A stretch of 64,000 nt of DNA from SZUA-430 sp964561925 (GTDB lineage Bacteria > Pseudomonadota > Alphaproteobacteria > Micropepsales > Micropepsaceae): NCBI GenBank assembly GCA_964561925.1, contig CAZLRW010000007.1, positions 1-64,000 of the forward strand. The letters run 5' to 3'. Every line of letters begins with the position of its first letter. Positions within the stretch are counted from its first letter, which is position 1. The notes below the pieces were generated by a model that ran no database searches, had not been told where the DNA came from, and worked only from the letters and a program-made list of their open reading frames with translations. Made by a program: the position numbers and the translations under genes. Positions 35,695-44,298 of this stretch are shown here, in pieces.

Positions 35695-36729
35695 TCAATC
35701 GTCGGTATTTGACGTGTTCCGCCACGCAGCCCGATAGGCACTTGGGCTCATCCCGAACCGCTTTTGGAACTCGCGCTGAAAACTGCTCTTCGAGCCGAAA
35801 CCCGCGTCGTACATGATCGCAGTGACGGAAAGCTTGTTCGCAGGATCCGAGAGCATGCGCGCCGCCTCGTCCAGCCGCCATTGATTGACGAGCGCGGGCA
35901 CCGTCATGCCGTAACGCCCGTTCGCAAACTGCGAAAGCTCCCGCGGTTTGAGCTGCAGCTGCGCCGCAAGCGCCTCGAGCGAAAGCTCCGGGTCGAGGTG
36001 AGGCCGCGCCTCGCGCATCAACGCTTGAAAGCGAAGATCGATCCGATCGAGCGCGACCGTACTCGAGCCAGACGCCAAGACACGTCTCGCGCCTGCGAGC
36101 ATGTTCGGGTGACGCAGTTCCAGGATCAGCACGGTCGACGACACCCCCGCCATGACGAGCAGCAGCGCAAGATAGGCGCCGCTCTCCCTGAGGCTGAGAC
36201 CCAGCGCCACGTCCGACATCATCCCCATGCGCAAAACGACGAGCGCCGCCGCGCTCGCAGTCAGCAACAGCGCGAACACGAGCACCGGCTGCGGCCGGTA
36301 ACGTGGCCAATGCCGCGCGAGCGCCACTGCGCAAGCTGCCAAATAGCCTGACAGCACGAGCAGCGTCAGCTGGTCGACGTTGCCCACCAGCCCTAACGTC
36401 CACGAAAGGAAAACGCCCATCGGCGGTGCCGCGTGCCACAAATCGCGAACCGAGAGCGCGGGCGCGCCCTCATAGGCGCGCGTCACATAGACAAAGCTCG
36501 CCGCCACACAGCCGATCTCAAGCAGCAGGTTGAGGTCGCGCAAACCGCCGAGCGCACCGATCGCGGCGAGAAGATTGATCGCCGCCGCAAGCCCGAGACT
36601 TCCCGTCGCCACCGCAAGCACCGGGCGCAGCGTACCGCCCTGCCCCAAGCCTGCCGCCTGGACGCCCGCGAACAGTATCATCTGCGCCGCGATCGACGCC
36701 TCGAAAACGAGCGGCAGAGCTCCGGTCAT
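35695..36729 (-). CDS. AraC family regulator with membrane N-terminal domain
   Basis: 344 residues from the ATG at 36729; an ATG five codons upstream is possible. The first ~200 residues contain six or seven hydrophobic helices, followed by a C-terminal AraC DNA-binding domain (LSLEALAAQLQLKPRELSQF; VTAIMYDAGFGSKSSFQREF). Membrane-bound AraC proteins of this type sense an envelope or small-molecule signal and bind DNA from the membrane. It is divergent from the amidohydrolase gene across about 80 bases, making that gene and the following hydrolase its likely targets. Confidence 0.87.
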   Translation of the reverse strand: MTGALPLVFEASIAAQMILFAGVQAAGLGQGGTLRPVLAVATGSLGLAAAINLLAAIGALGGLRDLNLLLEIGCVAASFVYVTRAYEGAPALSVRDLWHAAPPMGVFLSWTLGLVGNVDQLTLLVLSGYLAACAVALARHWPRYRPQPVLVFALLLTASAAALVVLRMGMMSDVALGLSLRESGAYLALLLVMAGVSSTVLILELRHPNMLAGARRVLASGSSTVALDRIDLRFQALMREARPHLDPELSLEALAAQLQLKPRELSQFANGRYGMTVPALVNQWRLDEAARMLSDPANKLSVTAIMYDAGFGSKSSFQREFQKRFGMSPSAYRAAWRNTSNTDD

Positions 36730-36811
36730 CGGCTGCAGTCCCAAGAAAAATCAGGTCCCAAATCACGTTTCGGGTCGCGGGACCCCGGCCGTTCGTGCCG
36801 GCAATGGTCCC

Positions 36812-38167
36812 GTGACGAAGCATGCAGCCCCTTGGTGCGCCCTGCAATGGGCCCTCGCGCTTCTGGTAACCGGCGCAAACCCGGGCGACGCGGCAGCATG
36901 CACGCTCGCGATCAAGAACGTCACTGTGGTCGCCATGACGACGCCGGCCGTGACGGCGGAGCAAACCGTCATCGTAAGCGGCGCGACAATCGCTGCCGTC
37001 GGACGGGGGCTGAGCACGTCCCGGTGCCGGAACGTCATCGACGGACGTGGTCAGTTCCTGAGCCCCGGCCTGACCGACGCGCACGTCCACGTCGAGTCGG
37101 AGAGCTTCGCCTCGGCCTTCGGCGCGAAACCAGGGCCCATCGACTTCGACGACGTGCTCGCCCTCTACCCTGCGTTCGGGATCACGTCTGTGCGCGTCAT
37201 GTCAGGGGCGCCCGACATCCGGCGCTTCCGCGACCGCGCGCCTGGCGCCCACCCCGCGCCGCGCCTCGTCGTCGCAAGCCCGATGATCGCAGGCCGTCCG
37301 CCCATCCTGCCCGAGCCTGTCACCCTCGTCGTCGACACGCCCGAAGCGGCGCGCGCCGCTGTCGCGCGCTTCAAGAGCGAGGGCTACGACCTCATCAAAC
37401 TGCGCGAGAACCTCGATCCCAAAGTTCATGCGGCGCTGGCCGACGCCGCGCGCAAGCACGCGATCCCGGTGGACGGTCACGTCACGCGTGGACCTACCGT
37501 TGACACATTGCTCGCGGCGGGACAGCGCGGCTTTGCCCATCTCGACGAGATCGCCCGTGCGATCTCGAGCGGCGGCACCTCGGCCCCCACATTGAAGCGC
37601 CACGACGCGTACATCTCGAGCGCCATGGCCGTGCTCGACAACGCGATCCGTCAGATCGAAGACTACGACAGTCTCGCTCGGCGCCCTGAAATGCGCGCCC
37701 TGCATCCGATGTTCGTCGACACGTTCTGGTCGCGCACGCAGAACCCTTACGCGAAGCCCGGCGTCGATGCGGCCTTCTTCAAACAGCTGCTCGCGCTGAC
37801 AAAATCGACGCTGCGAGACTTGACGCGCGAAGGTGTCACCATCCTCGCGGGTTCCGACGCACTAAATCCGATGATCATCCCTGGCCACGGCCTGCACGAG
37901 GAGCTGCGCCTGATGGTCGAGGCGGGGCTGACACCTTACGAAGCAATCCGCACCGCAACCATGAACCCGGCCCGCGTCATCGCGCAGTTGGCCAACGCCG
38001 GCGAAATCGCGCCCGAACGCGACGCCGATCTCGTGCTGCTCGACGCGAACCCACTCGCCGATATCGGCGCTTATCGCCGCCCGAACGGCGTCGTGCTGCG
38101 GGGCCGCTGGTTCGACCGGGCATCACTCGACCGCCGGCTCGACGGCGTCGCGCGCCGCTATCGCTGA
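36812..38167 (+). CDS. secreted amidohydrolase family protein
   Basis: 451 residues from a GTG at 36812, chosen because it begins a signal peptide (TKHAAPWCALQWALALLVTG). The frame is open farther upstream but overlaps the divergent regulator. The metal-dependent hydrolase fold shows DAHVHVE (HxH motif), KLRENLD (candidate bridging Lys), PVDGHVTRG, GFAHLDE and AGSDAL, and it ends with the composite domain ADLVLLDANPLADI. Such enzymes cleave cyclic or linear amides or peptides; the substrate is unknown. An alpha/beta hydrolase follows 12 bases downstream, so the pair may act in one catabolic step series. Confidence 0.86.
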   Translation: MTKHAAPWCALQWALALLVTGANPGDAAACTLAIKNVTVVAMTTPAVTAEQTVIVSGATIAAVGRGLSTSRCRNVIDGRGQFLSPGLTDAHVHVESESFASAFGAKPGPIDFDDVLALYPAFGITSVRVMSGAPDIRRFRDRAPGAHPAPRLVVASPMIAGRPPILPEPVTLVVDTPEAARAAVARFKSEGYDLIKLRENLDPKVHAALADAARKHAIPVDGHVTRGPTVDTLLAAGQRGFAHLDEIARAISSGGTSAPTLKRHDAYISSAMAVLDNAIRQIEDYDSLARRPEMRALHPMFVDTFWSRTQNPYAKPGVDAAFFKQLLALTKSTLRDLTREGVTILAGSDALNPMIIPGHGLHEELRLMVEAGLTPYEAIRTATMNPARVIAQLANAGEIAPERDADLVLLDANPLADIGAYRRPNGVVLRGRWFDRASLDRRLDGVARRYR

Positions 38168-38179
38168 TAAGGACATCAC

Positions 38180-39490
38180 ATGCTCCGCTGGATCGTGCTT
38201 GCCGTTTTCCTCTTGATCGCAGCCGCCGCTGCGTGGATCGCCTGGACGCTCAGCGCGCGTTCCGGTCCCGTCACGCAAGAGGCGTTGTGCTACGTCGGCG
38301 CCTACGCGCTCGAAGGCGGCGGCGATGCCGTCATCGTCGCCTACGACGACGGGGACACGATGGAGTTCTTCTTCCCCGACGGCGCCCGCGGCGTCATGAC
38401 GAAGAGAAGCGCAGGCGTATTCGAAGGCGACGGCGTTCGCTTCGCCCGGCCCGATTGCGCCACACCGCACGCCACGACTGCAAAGAACGGCAAGACGATC
38501 GCCGCAACAAAACACAGTTTCGAGGAACGCACCCTACGCATCGTCAGCGCGGGCACCGAACTCGCCGCCAAGCTCGTCCTACCGTCTGCAGCACCAAAGC
38601 AGGCCGTCATATGGGTCGCGGGCTCCAACGACGACGGCGATATCGACCGCATCCATTGGCAGTACACGCTGCCGCTGCAGGGCGTCGCGAGCCTGATCCT
38701 CGACAAACGCGGCACCGGCGCATCGCATGGCAGCGCCACGGCGAACTTCCACACGCGCGCAGCAGACGTGCGCGCCACCGTCACCGAACTGCGCCGCGCT
38801 CTCGGACCCGATGTCGAGATCGGCCTACACGGTGCAAGCCAGGGAGGATGGGTTGCGCCACTCGCGACGCTCGACGGCGATGTCACGTTCGTCGTGGTCA
38901 GCTACGGCCTCGCCGAAGGTGTCACCGCCGAGGATCGCGACGAGATGGCGGCGCACGTGCGGAAGGCAGGCTTCGGTGAACAAGAACTAGCGAAACTCCG
39001 CCGCTTGACCAACATCACCGCAAGGATCGTGCGATCGAACTGGAGCGAGGGTTGGGACGAACTCGCCACGTGGCGTGCCGCTCACGGCAGCGAGGCGTGG
39101 GTCGAAAGCCTGCCGTCGACCAGCTACACCGGCGTGCTCTTGCAGATCCCAAGTTTCGCCGCCGGCTGGATCGGCCCCGTCATCGGCCGCGCCTTGGACA
39201 AGGACGTCTCCTTCGCCTACGACCCGCGCCCGACACTCGAACGTCTGAAGACGCCGCAACTCTGGCTCTTGGGCGGCGCCGACACGTCCACCCCCGCCGC
39301 CGCCACGATCACAATCCTGCGAAACCTCCAAGCATCCGGTAGCCCCATCGAACTCGTGGTTTATCCGAACGCCGGCCACGGCCTCATGGAACCTTGGCCC
39401 GGCCGCAAATCCGAGCGCCTGGTCCCCGGCTACCGCGAAACCGTCGCCGCGTGGGTTAAGACGCGCAAGCTCACGGATCCAGCACCTTGA
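38180..39490 (+). CDS. alpha/beta hydrolase, membrane-anchored or secreted
   Basis: 436 residues. The N-terminal helix LAVFLLIAAAAAWIAWTL is an anchor or signal. A beta-rich region of about 100 residues precedes the hydrolase domain, where LDKRGTGASHG, the nucleophile elbow HGASQGGWVAP, the acid in LLGGADTSTP and His in NAGHGLME are visible. It resembles dienelactone-hydrolase-like or prolyl-oligopeptidase-like enzymes. It is co-directional with and 12 bases after the amidohydrolase. Confidence 0.85.
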   Translation: MLRWIVLAVFLLIAAAAAWIAWTLSARSGPVTQEALCYVGAYALEGGGDAVIVAYDDGDTMEFFFPDGARGVMTKRSAGVFEGDGVRFARPDCATPHATTAKNGKTIAATKHSFEERTLRIVSAGTELAAKLVLPSAAPKQAVIWVAGSNDDGDIDRIHWQYTLPLQGVASLILDKRGTGASHGSATANFHTRAADVRATVTELRRALGPDVEIGLHGASQGGWVAPLATLDGDVTFVVVSYGLAEGVTAEDRDEMAAHVRKAGFGEQELAKLRRLTNITARIVRSNWSEGWDELATWRAAHGSEAWVESLPSTSYTGVLLQIPSFAAGWIGPVIGRALDKDVSFAYDPRPTLERLKTPQLWLLGGADTSTPAAATITILRNLQASGSPIELVVYPNAGHGLMEPWPGRKSERLVPGYRETVAAWVKTRKLTDPAP

Positions 39491-39520
39491 CGGAGGCGTT
39501 CGTTGGCCACGCGGCGCCCG

Positions 39521-40440
39521 TCAGCTCTTCGCAAACGCTTCCAAATGCAGCACAGCTTCGTCCGCCACCAGCGCCGCTCCGCTCAAAGCCTCATCGGCCA
39601 GGCGAAGGTCGTGGCCGAGGTCGGTGCCCGGATACGCCTCGACCTTCAGCGTCTTCAGCCGGGCGAGCGTGAGGCTCACCACCAGCGGGTCCGCCTTGCG
39701 CGCCTCGCCGTCGAGACCCGCGTCGAGCGCATAGCTTCGCGCGAGTTTCGGCGACAGTTTGGCGAAGGTCGCGGCCTTGTCGAACACCTCGATCCCCGCA
39801 AGCCTGCCGTTGACGAGATAGACCGCGCCCCGCTGATGCTCCAGCGGACGCACGGCGGCAACCGCCTTCTCGAGATGCTCGCGGCGATGCTCGTAGGCCG
39901 CGTTCACCGCCCGCGTCGGCGACGGCGCGCCCACCTTGGCGAGGCTTTCTTCGACGTCGCGCCAAACCGCGCTCTGGTCCGACGCGCGCTTGCCGCTCAT
40001 CCGCAGGTTCGCCGACACCTGTTCGGCCTTGCGCGCCTTCGCCGCCGGGAAGATCGCATGATCGGCGCTGGTGAAGTTCGCGCGCGACGACGACCAGCGC
40101 CCTTGCTCCACGCACGAGACCGGAATCGTGATGCGCGACTTCGGCCGGACCAGAATGGACAGATTCAAAACGCGGTTCTGCTTGGCCCCAACCAAGATCT
40201 CGCCGTCGACGAGCAGGATCGGGTCGTCGCCCTTGTTCTCGAAGAAGAGTTCCGGCACCCGGCCCTCGGCCGACACTTCGTTCACCTCGGCAAGGTTCTT
40301 GGCCAATGCTCGTCGAGCGTGAGATAGAACGGCCCGGGTTTGTCGGCACCCAAGAGCGGAAAGACGGTGAGCGCACCGTCGCTGACGGCTTCGGCGAGTT
40401 CCAGACCGTCGATAGTGTGTGCGACCTGACCTTCAAACAT
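39521..40440 (-). pseudogene. ARPP-1 family gene, broken by a one-base frameshift
   Basis: The N-terminal frame starts at 40440 (MFEGQVAHTIDGLELAE), with VFPLLGADKPGPFYLTLDE, then runs off-frame. The rest continues in another frame from about 40306 (LAKNLAEVNEVSAEGRVPEL), with LLVDGEILVGAKQNRVLNL and TIPVSCVEQGRW, to 39521. The junction gacgagcattggcc would read correctly as Asp-Glu-Ala-Leu-Ala with one additional G. The blocks match the ARPP-1 domain family, predicted in surveys of ADP-ribosylation-related systems; its biochemical role is not established to my knowledge. The two halves are otherwise intact, so a recent mutation or a sequencing deletion is likely. Confidence 0.78.
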
Positions 40441-40910
40441 AGCAGTCTCCTTATCGCGTGGGAGTTCGCCACGCGCATGACTTTGGACTTCGACCAACGG
40501 TGACGTGCAAACGATGGCGCTATGCGATGAAGACGGGTCTCCTCTTGGGCCGTTGCGATGGGGCCGGGAGATGGGGCGCGAACGCCAACTCCGCAAGCCC
40601 TGCGCAGTGAAATTTTTGGCGGCAAGGAGAGAAATCGTTCGCACCTGCAACCGACGCGCTGCTGCAGCAGGCACGCGGCACGCAAACGTCAGCGTCGACC
40701 GCGACGCATAGTGTCCCCCACCAACCCACCGCGTCTCTCGCTGAACGCCGCCGCCTGCCGCCGGGTTCGCTCGCGGCGTGTGTGCGGTCCCGCACTGGTT
40801 GCCCACCCGCCCGTTATGCTACATGCAGCACAGCGCTGCCCAACGGCAGCACGCACGACGCGAGGGCTCGCATCGTTGCGCCATGCCGACAACGATTGGG
40901 GTCCTTGACG
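40441..40910. other. intergenic stretch without a recognised gene
   Basis: About 470 bases between the divergent ARPP-1 gene and the secreted protein gene at 40911. The short open frames here have no matching codon bias, no ribosome-binding sites and no recognisable product. I see no RNA gene or repeat. Both promoters are expected here. Confidence 0.5.
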
Positions 40911-41600
40911 ATGCACCGCCTTCTGATCAGCGCCGCCGCCTTGTGTTTCGCCGCCGCCGCGAGCGCGGCGCCCTACACCGACAACGCGAAGGGTTTCACC
41001 GTCGACGTGCCGGAGGGCTGGACGAAGGAACCGGGTGGCGAGTTCCCGCTCGATCTTGCGCTGCTGTCGCCGCGCCGGGAGACGACGGCCGGCGTGTGCC
41101 TGCTGATGAGCCAAGAGGTCAAGCACACGAAGGAGCTGACGCAGGCCGAGTTGAACAAGCTCGTGGTCGAGCAAGCGACCGAAGAATTCTGGCGCACGAT
41201 CCTAACCTCGGACAACACGGTTCAGGTCAAGGATTTGACGATCAAGGCTTCGCACGAAGCGCGCGGCGAACGCACGATCGGCCGCGCCACCGTGCTCGTG
41301 ACCGCCACGCGCGAGACCCTGACGATGCAGCTTCAGTTCGAGATGATGCTCCAGGCAGTTCCGGGAAACTCGTACATGACGCACTGCTCGGTGCGGCAGG
41401 ATCAAGTCGCGGCAGAGGCCGGCGACATCAAAATCGTCATCGACACGCACACGCCGACCGGCACCGCAGGCTTGGTCGCAAGCGCAGAACCGCCGCGCGG
41501 CGGCGCAACGCCGGTCGCCGCGCCGCGCGCGCTCATGGGCGCCGCCGCCGACGCGTTCAAGACGAGCACGCGCGACGTCCTGAAGCGCGCGCGGCGCTGA
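40911..41600 (+). CDS. secreted hypothetical protein
   Basis: 229 residues from the ATG at 40911. A signal peptide (MHRLLISAAALCFAAAASAA) is followed by FTVDVPEGWTKE, an opening also seen in many periplasmic or lipoprotein domains of the PsbP/DUF1795 type. A Pro/Ala/Gly-rich C terminus ends in basic residues (RDVLKRARR). The function is unknown. The cupin gene begins 17 bases downstream, so the two are probably co-transcribed. Confidence 0.65.
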   Translation: MHRLLISAAALCFAAAASAAPYTDNAKGFTVDVPEGWTKEPGGEFPLDLALLSPRRETTAGVCLLMSQEVKHTKELTQAELNKLVVEQATEEFWRTILTSDNTVQVKDLTIKASHEARGERTIGRATVLVTATRETLTMQLQFEMMLQAVPGNSYMTHCSVRQDQVAAEAGDIKIVIDTHTPTGTAGLVASAEPPRGGATPVAAPRALMGAAADAFKTSTRDVLKRARR

Positions 41601-41617
41601 TCCGCCGGAAAGCCGCG

Positions 41618-42166
41618 ATGCCGGTCGAAGTGCTCGAAAACCCCGTGACGGGCGAGCGCATCGAAGTCCTCGAGGCGCCAAGCGACGCGAACGGTCAGCG
41701 CGCGCGGATGCGCTTCAGCCTCGCACCCGGGGGCAGGATCGCCGGGGCACACGCGCACCCGGGTGCCAGCCAGACCTTCTTCGTCGAATCCGGCGCGCTG
41801 CACGTGCGCGTCGCCACCGCGCTTCGCGTTCTGCAAGCCGGAGAAAGTGCCGTCGCGCCCGCAGGCGTCGTCCACGATCAATGGAACGAAAGCGATGTTC
41901 CGGCCGTCGTCATCGAGGATAGTCAGCCCGCCTCGCACGCGCTACCGTTCTTGCGCGCGCTGTTTGCGCTCGCCAAAGCCGGTGAGAGCCGCCCGAACCT
42001 GCTGATGGCGGCGGCGATCTTCACCGAATATCGCGACGCGATCCGGCCGGAACCGTTCGCGCTGCGCCTAATCGTCCGCGCACTGGCGCCGCTTGCCGGG
42101 CTTCTGGGACACCGCGCACGCGCACGAAAACTCGGGCGGAAGCGAGCCGACGACCGTGTTCTCTGA
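41618..42166 (+). CDS. cupin-domain protein
   Basis: 182 residues from the ATG at 41618. A cupin barrel occupies about residues 10-105, with SLAPGGRIAGAHAHPGASQTF (His-x-His motif) and APAGVVHDQWN as metal-binding blocks. The C-terminal 75 residues are helical and hydrophobic (LPFLRALFALAKAG; LRLIVRALAPLAGLL) and end in basic residues, perhaps a membrane-associated tail. It follows the secreted protein gene by 17 bases. The substrate is unknown. It is the last high-GC gene before the AT-rich segment starting near 42180. Confidence 0.75.
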   Translation: MPVEVLENPVTGERIEVLEAPSDANGQRARMRFSLAPGGRIAGAHAHPGASQTFFVESGALHVRVATALRVLQAGESAVAPAGVVHDQWNESDVPAVVIEDSQPASHALPFLRALFALAKAGESRPNLLMAAAIFTEYRDAIRPEPFALRLIVRALAPLAGLLGHRARARKLGRKRADDRVL

Positions 42167-42245
42167 GATCCGCCGTCAGCCAGCTTCGCGCGATTCTATA
42201 CCAGTCGTTCGCGATATGAACCAGTAGACACCAAAAGGTCACGCA

Positions 42246-42584
42246 ATGCACTCACCGGACTGGGTAATATGGATTGTAGCAACAAGTTTACTGATATTTT
42301 TTCTATTGCGAAGGTGGAAGAAATATGTCGGACTGACATCAGCAATGCAAATTGCCATGGGATCAGTTTTTATAGCTTATACGTTGACATATTACGGAGG
42401 AGAATTTTACAACTTAATTACATTCATTGAGCGATGCCCGTTTTCAGAGTTAGTCGGCTGCTTAGGAAATTTAACTCCTCGGTCCGTAACGACCGTAATG
42501 CTAGTGACAGTCACGCTTGCGGTCGCCGTTGACACGCTTATTGCGGCGTACTCGCTGTTGAAGTTTTTGCGCCGAGCAAGCTAA
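42246..42584 (+). CDS. AT-rich gene for a small membrane protein, probably acquired
   Basis: 112 residues with three hydrophobic segments (about 7-22, 33-50 and 80-103) and a central loop with two cysteines (FIERCPFSELVGCLGNL). I do not recognise it. Base composition differs sharply from the surroundings: the line 42361-42420 has 17 G+C in 60 bases, against 60-70% nearby. AT-ending codons (tta, ata, aat) are common, unlike neighbouring genes. This points to horizontal acquisition. Confidence 0.6.
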   Translation: MHSPDWVIWIVATSLLIFFLLRRWKKYVGLTSAMQIAMGSVFIAYTLTYYGGEFYNLITFIERCPFSELVGCLGNLTPRSVTTVMLVTVTLAVAVDTLIAAYSLLKFLRRAS

Positions 42585-42695
42585 GCGGATATCCGGTGAG
42601 TACGAGAAACAGAGCCAGAACGCGCAGGCAGGATGAACTATCTGAACTTTGCGCGCAATCTTTGTCGACTTTCGTCTCCATGTACGGCCGTTGAC

Positions 42696-43002
42696 CTACC
42701 CCGCCTCCACAAAATCCAAAATCTCGTGCGCCGCCGTCGCCGCGAGCACCGTGTCCACCCGCGCGCCGTCTTCTGAAAGCGGCAGCCAGAGCGTGTCGAG
42801 TTGCGTGTGCCATGCGCCGATGAGGGCGGACGCCTCCACGCTCGTCAGCACCGGCGCGCCGCTGTGGGCGACTTCCGCCAAGACGGCGGCGGCGCGGTCG
42901 ATCTTCGGGTCGGCATCGCCCGGGCCGCCCGTCGCGCCGGTCAGGTCGCCGCCCGCAAGCCGCACCATCTCGCTGCCCAGCAAGCGCACGCGGAACCCGT
43001 CG
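42696..43002 (-). pseudogene. truncated duplicate of the neighbouring PAS_5 gene
   Basis: 307 bases that align without gaps, at a constant offset of 980, with the 3' part of the PAS_5 gene at 43676-43982. About 93 of 97 encoded residues match (LTSVEASAL, WHTQLDTLWLPLSEDG and HEILDF in both). The match stops abruptly at 43002, in the middle of the domain, and the 5' part of the gene is missing. It cannot make a functional PAS domain. Near-identity implies a recent duplication. Confidence 0.85.
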
Positions 43003-43121
43003 CTTCAAAACCAAGTGCTGACAGGCGTTGTGTACGAGTCTAGCGTACCTCGCACGCCGATCTCAGCAGGCTTTACCGCAACAAGACTGGTGCGCTTATA
43101 CATTTGATCTTGGACTGAAAC

Positions 43122-43568
43122 ATGGATCATCATTTCGCGATGGACGTCGGTGACAAAACAGCGTTGGTTTTTGCCGTTGTTACCGGAATAGTTTCGGCAG
43201 CCGGCTTGGCGCGCGATGCCTGGGGCGTTGATTTGCATCCTGTCCTTGATGACACTCTGGAAATATACGACGGGTGGCTAGATCAGATTTGGGGAGACAG
43301 CATGTTTGACGCTGCTCCCTATTGGGAGCACGTTTCCAGTTTGTTGTGGCTGGTCTTCGCCTCCTATGCCTGGGTGGTCAGTCGCTCGCGCCCGTTGGCC
43401 CGGGCGGCTTTCGCCTGGATTTGCAGTTTCGCATTTGCCCTTCTTGGCGGCGTTTTGGCAGGTAGGGGGCCCCCGTTTCCGAACGTGATTTTGTGGTCGC
43501 TCGTTTCGATTGCCGGTTTTTTTGCGTTCCAGGCGCTTTACGAACTCGTCTTTCGCAGCCGAGAATGA
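43122..43568 (+). CDS. hypothetical membrane protein between PAS_5 copies
   Basis: 148 residues. Hydrophobic segments lie at about 13-32, 68-86, 93-112 and 120-141; between the first two is a polar loop (DDTLEIYDGWLDQIWGD). I do not recognise the family. No strong ribosome-binding site precedes the ATG. GC content is intermediate, lower than in the flanking chromosome. It is the only gene in the segment bounded by the truncated and complete PAS_5 copies. Confidence 0.55.
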   Translation: MDHHFAMDVGDKTALVFAVVTGIVSAAGLARDAWGVDLHPVLDDTLEIYDGWLDQIWGDSMFDAAPYWEHVSSLLWLVFASYAWVVSRSRPLARAAFAWICSFAFALLGGVLAGRGPPFPNVILWSLVSIAGFFAFQALYELVFRSRE

Positions 43569-43675
43569 ACAAATTGGGCTGAAGAAGCCAGGGAATACGG
43601 GGACACGACACGAATTGCGCTGCACCTAAGAACCGCGAGGCGAACCAAACTCGCAAATACCCAAAGACAGCTGCC

Positions 43676-44221
43676 CTACCCAACCTCCACAAAATCCAAA
43701 ATCTCGTGCGCCGCCGTCGCCGCGAGTACCGTGTCCACCCGCACGCCGTCTTCTGAGAGCGGCAGCCAGAGCGTGTCGAGTTGCGTGTGCCATGCGCCGG
43801 CGAGGGCGGACGCCTCCACGCTCGTCAGCACCGGCGCGCCGCCGTGCGCGACTTCCGCCAGAACGGCGGCGGCGCGGTCGATCTTCGGGTCGGCATCGCC
43901 CGGGCCGCCCGTCGCGCCGGTCAGGTCGCCGCCCGCAAGCCGCACCATCTCGCTGCCCAACAGTCGCACGCGGAACCCGTCGTTCTCCCACACATCGTAC
44001 ATGTGCAGCCACGGCAGGAAAGGTTTCAACGCGATCGGATCGATGTCGCGGCGGGCGGGAAAGCGGCGCCCCGCGCGCAGCCGGTTCCAATACGCAAGGC
44101 ACTGGACGTGCACCTCGTCGCGCGCAGTTTCGGGCGGCAGGTATCTGATCGGGCTTGGCGGCACGGCACATCTCCGGCGTTCGAGACTTTCGTCACGCGC
44201 CTGTCTACGCGGCGCGCGCAC
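43676..44221 (-). CDS. PAS_5 domain protein
   Basis: 181 residues if it starts at 44221; starts further in are possible because no strong ribosome-binding site is visible. After about 30 residues the PAS_5 (PF07310-like) domain begins: LAYWNRLRAGRRFPARRDID, then LPWLHMYDVWE and RLLGSEMVRLAGGDLTG, to the C terminus HEILDF. These single-domain proteins are frequent in alphaproteobacteria; the ligand and partners are unknown. The 3' 307 bases are duplicated at 42696-43002. Confidence 0.8.
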   Translation of the reverse strand: MRAPRRQARDESLERRRCAVPPSPIRYLPPETARDEVHVQCLAYWNRLRAGRRFPARRDIDPIALKPFLPWLHMYDVWENDGFRVRLLGSEMVRLAGGDLTGATGGPGDADPKIDRAAAVLAEVAHGGAPVLTSVEASALAGAWHTQLDTLWLPLSEDGVRVDTVLAATAAHEILDFVEVG

Positions 44222-44298
44222 GACCGGATTAGCCGAAGGAGTTGAACGAATTCTAACACTGCCGGGCGAACGTCCGCGTATACGCGCGTGACCCGCGA

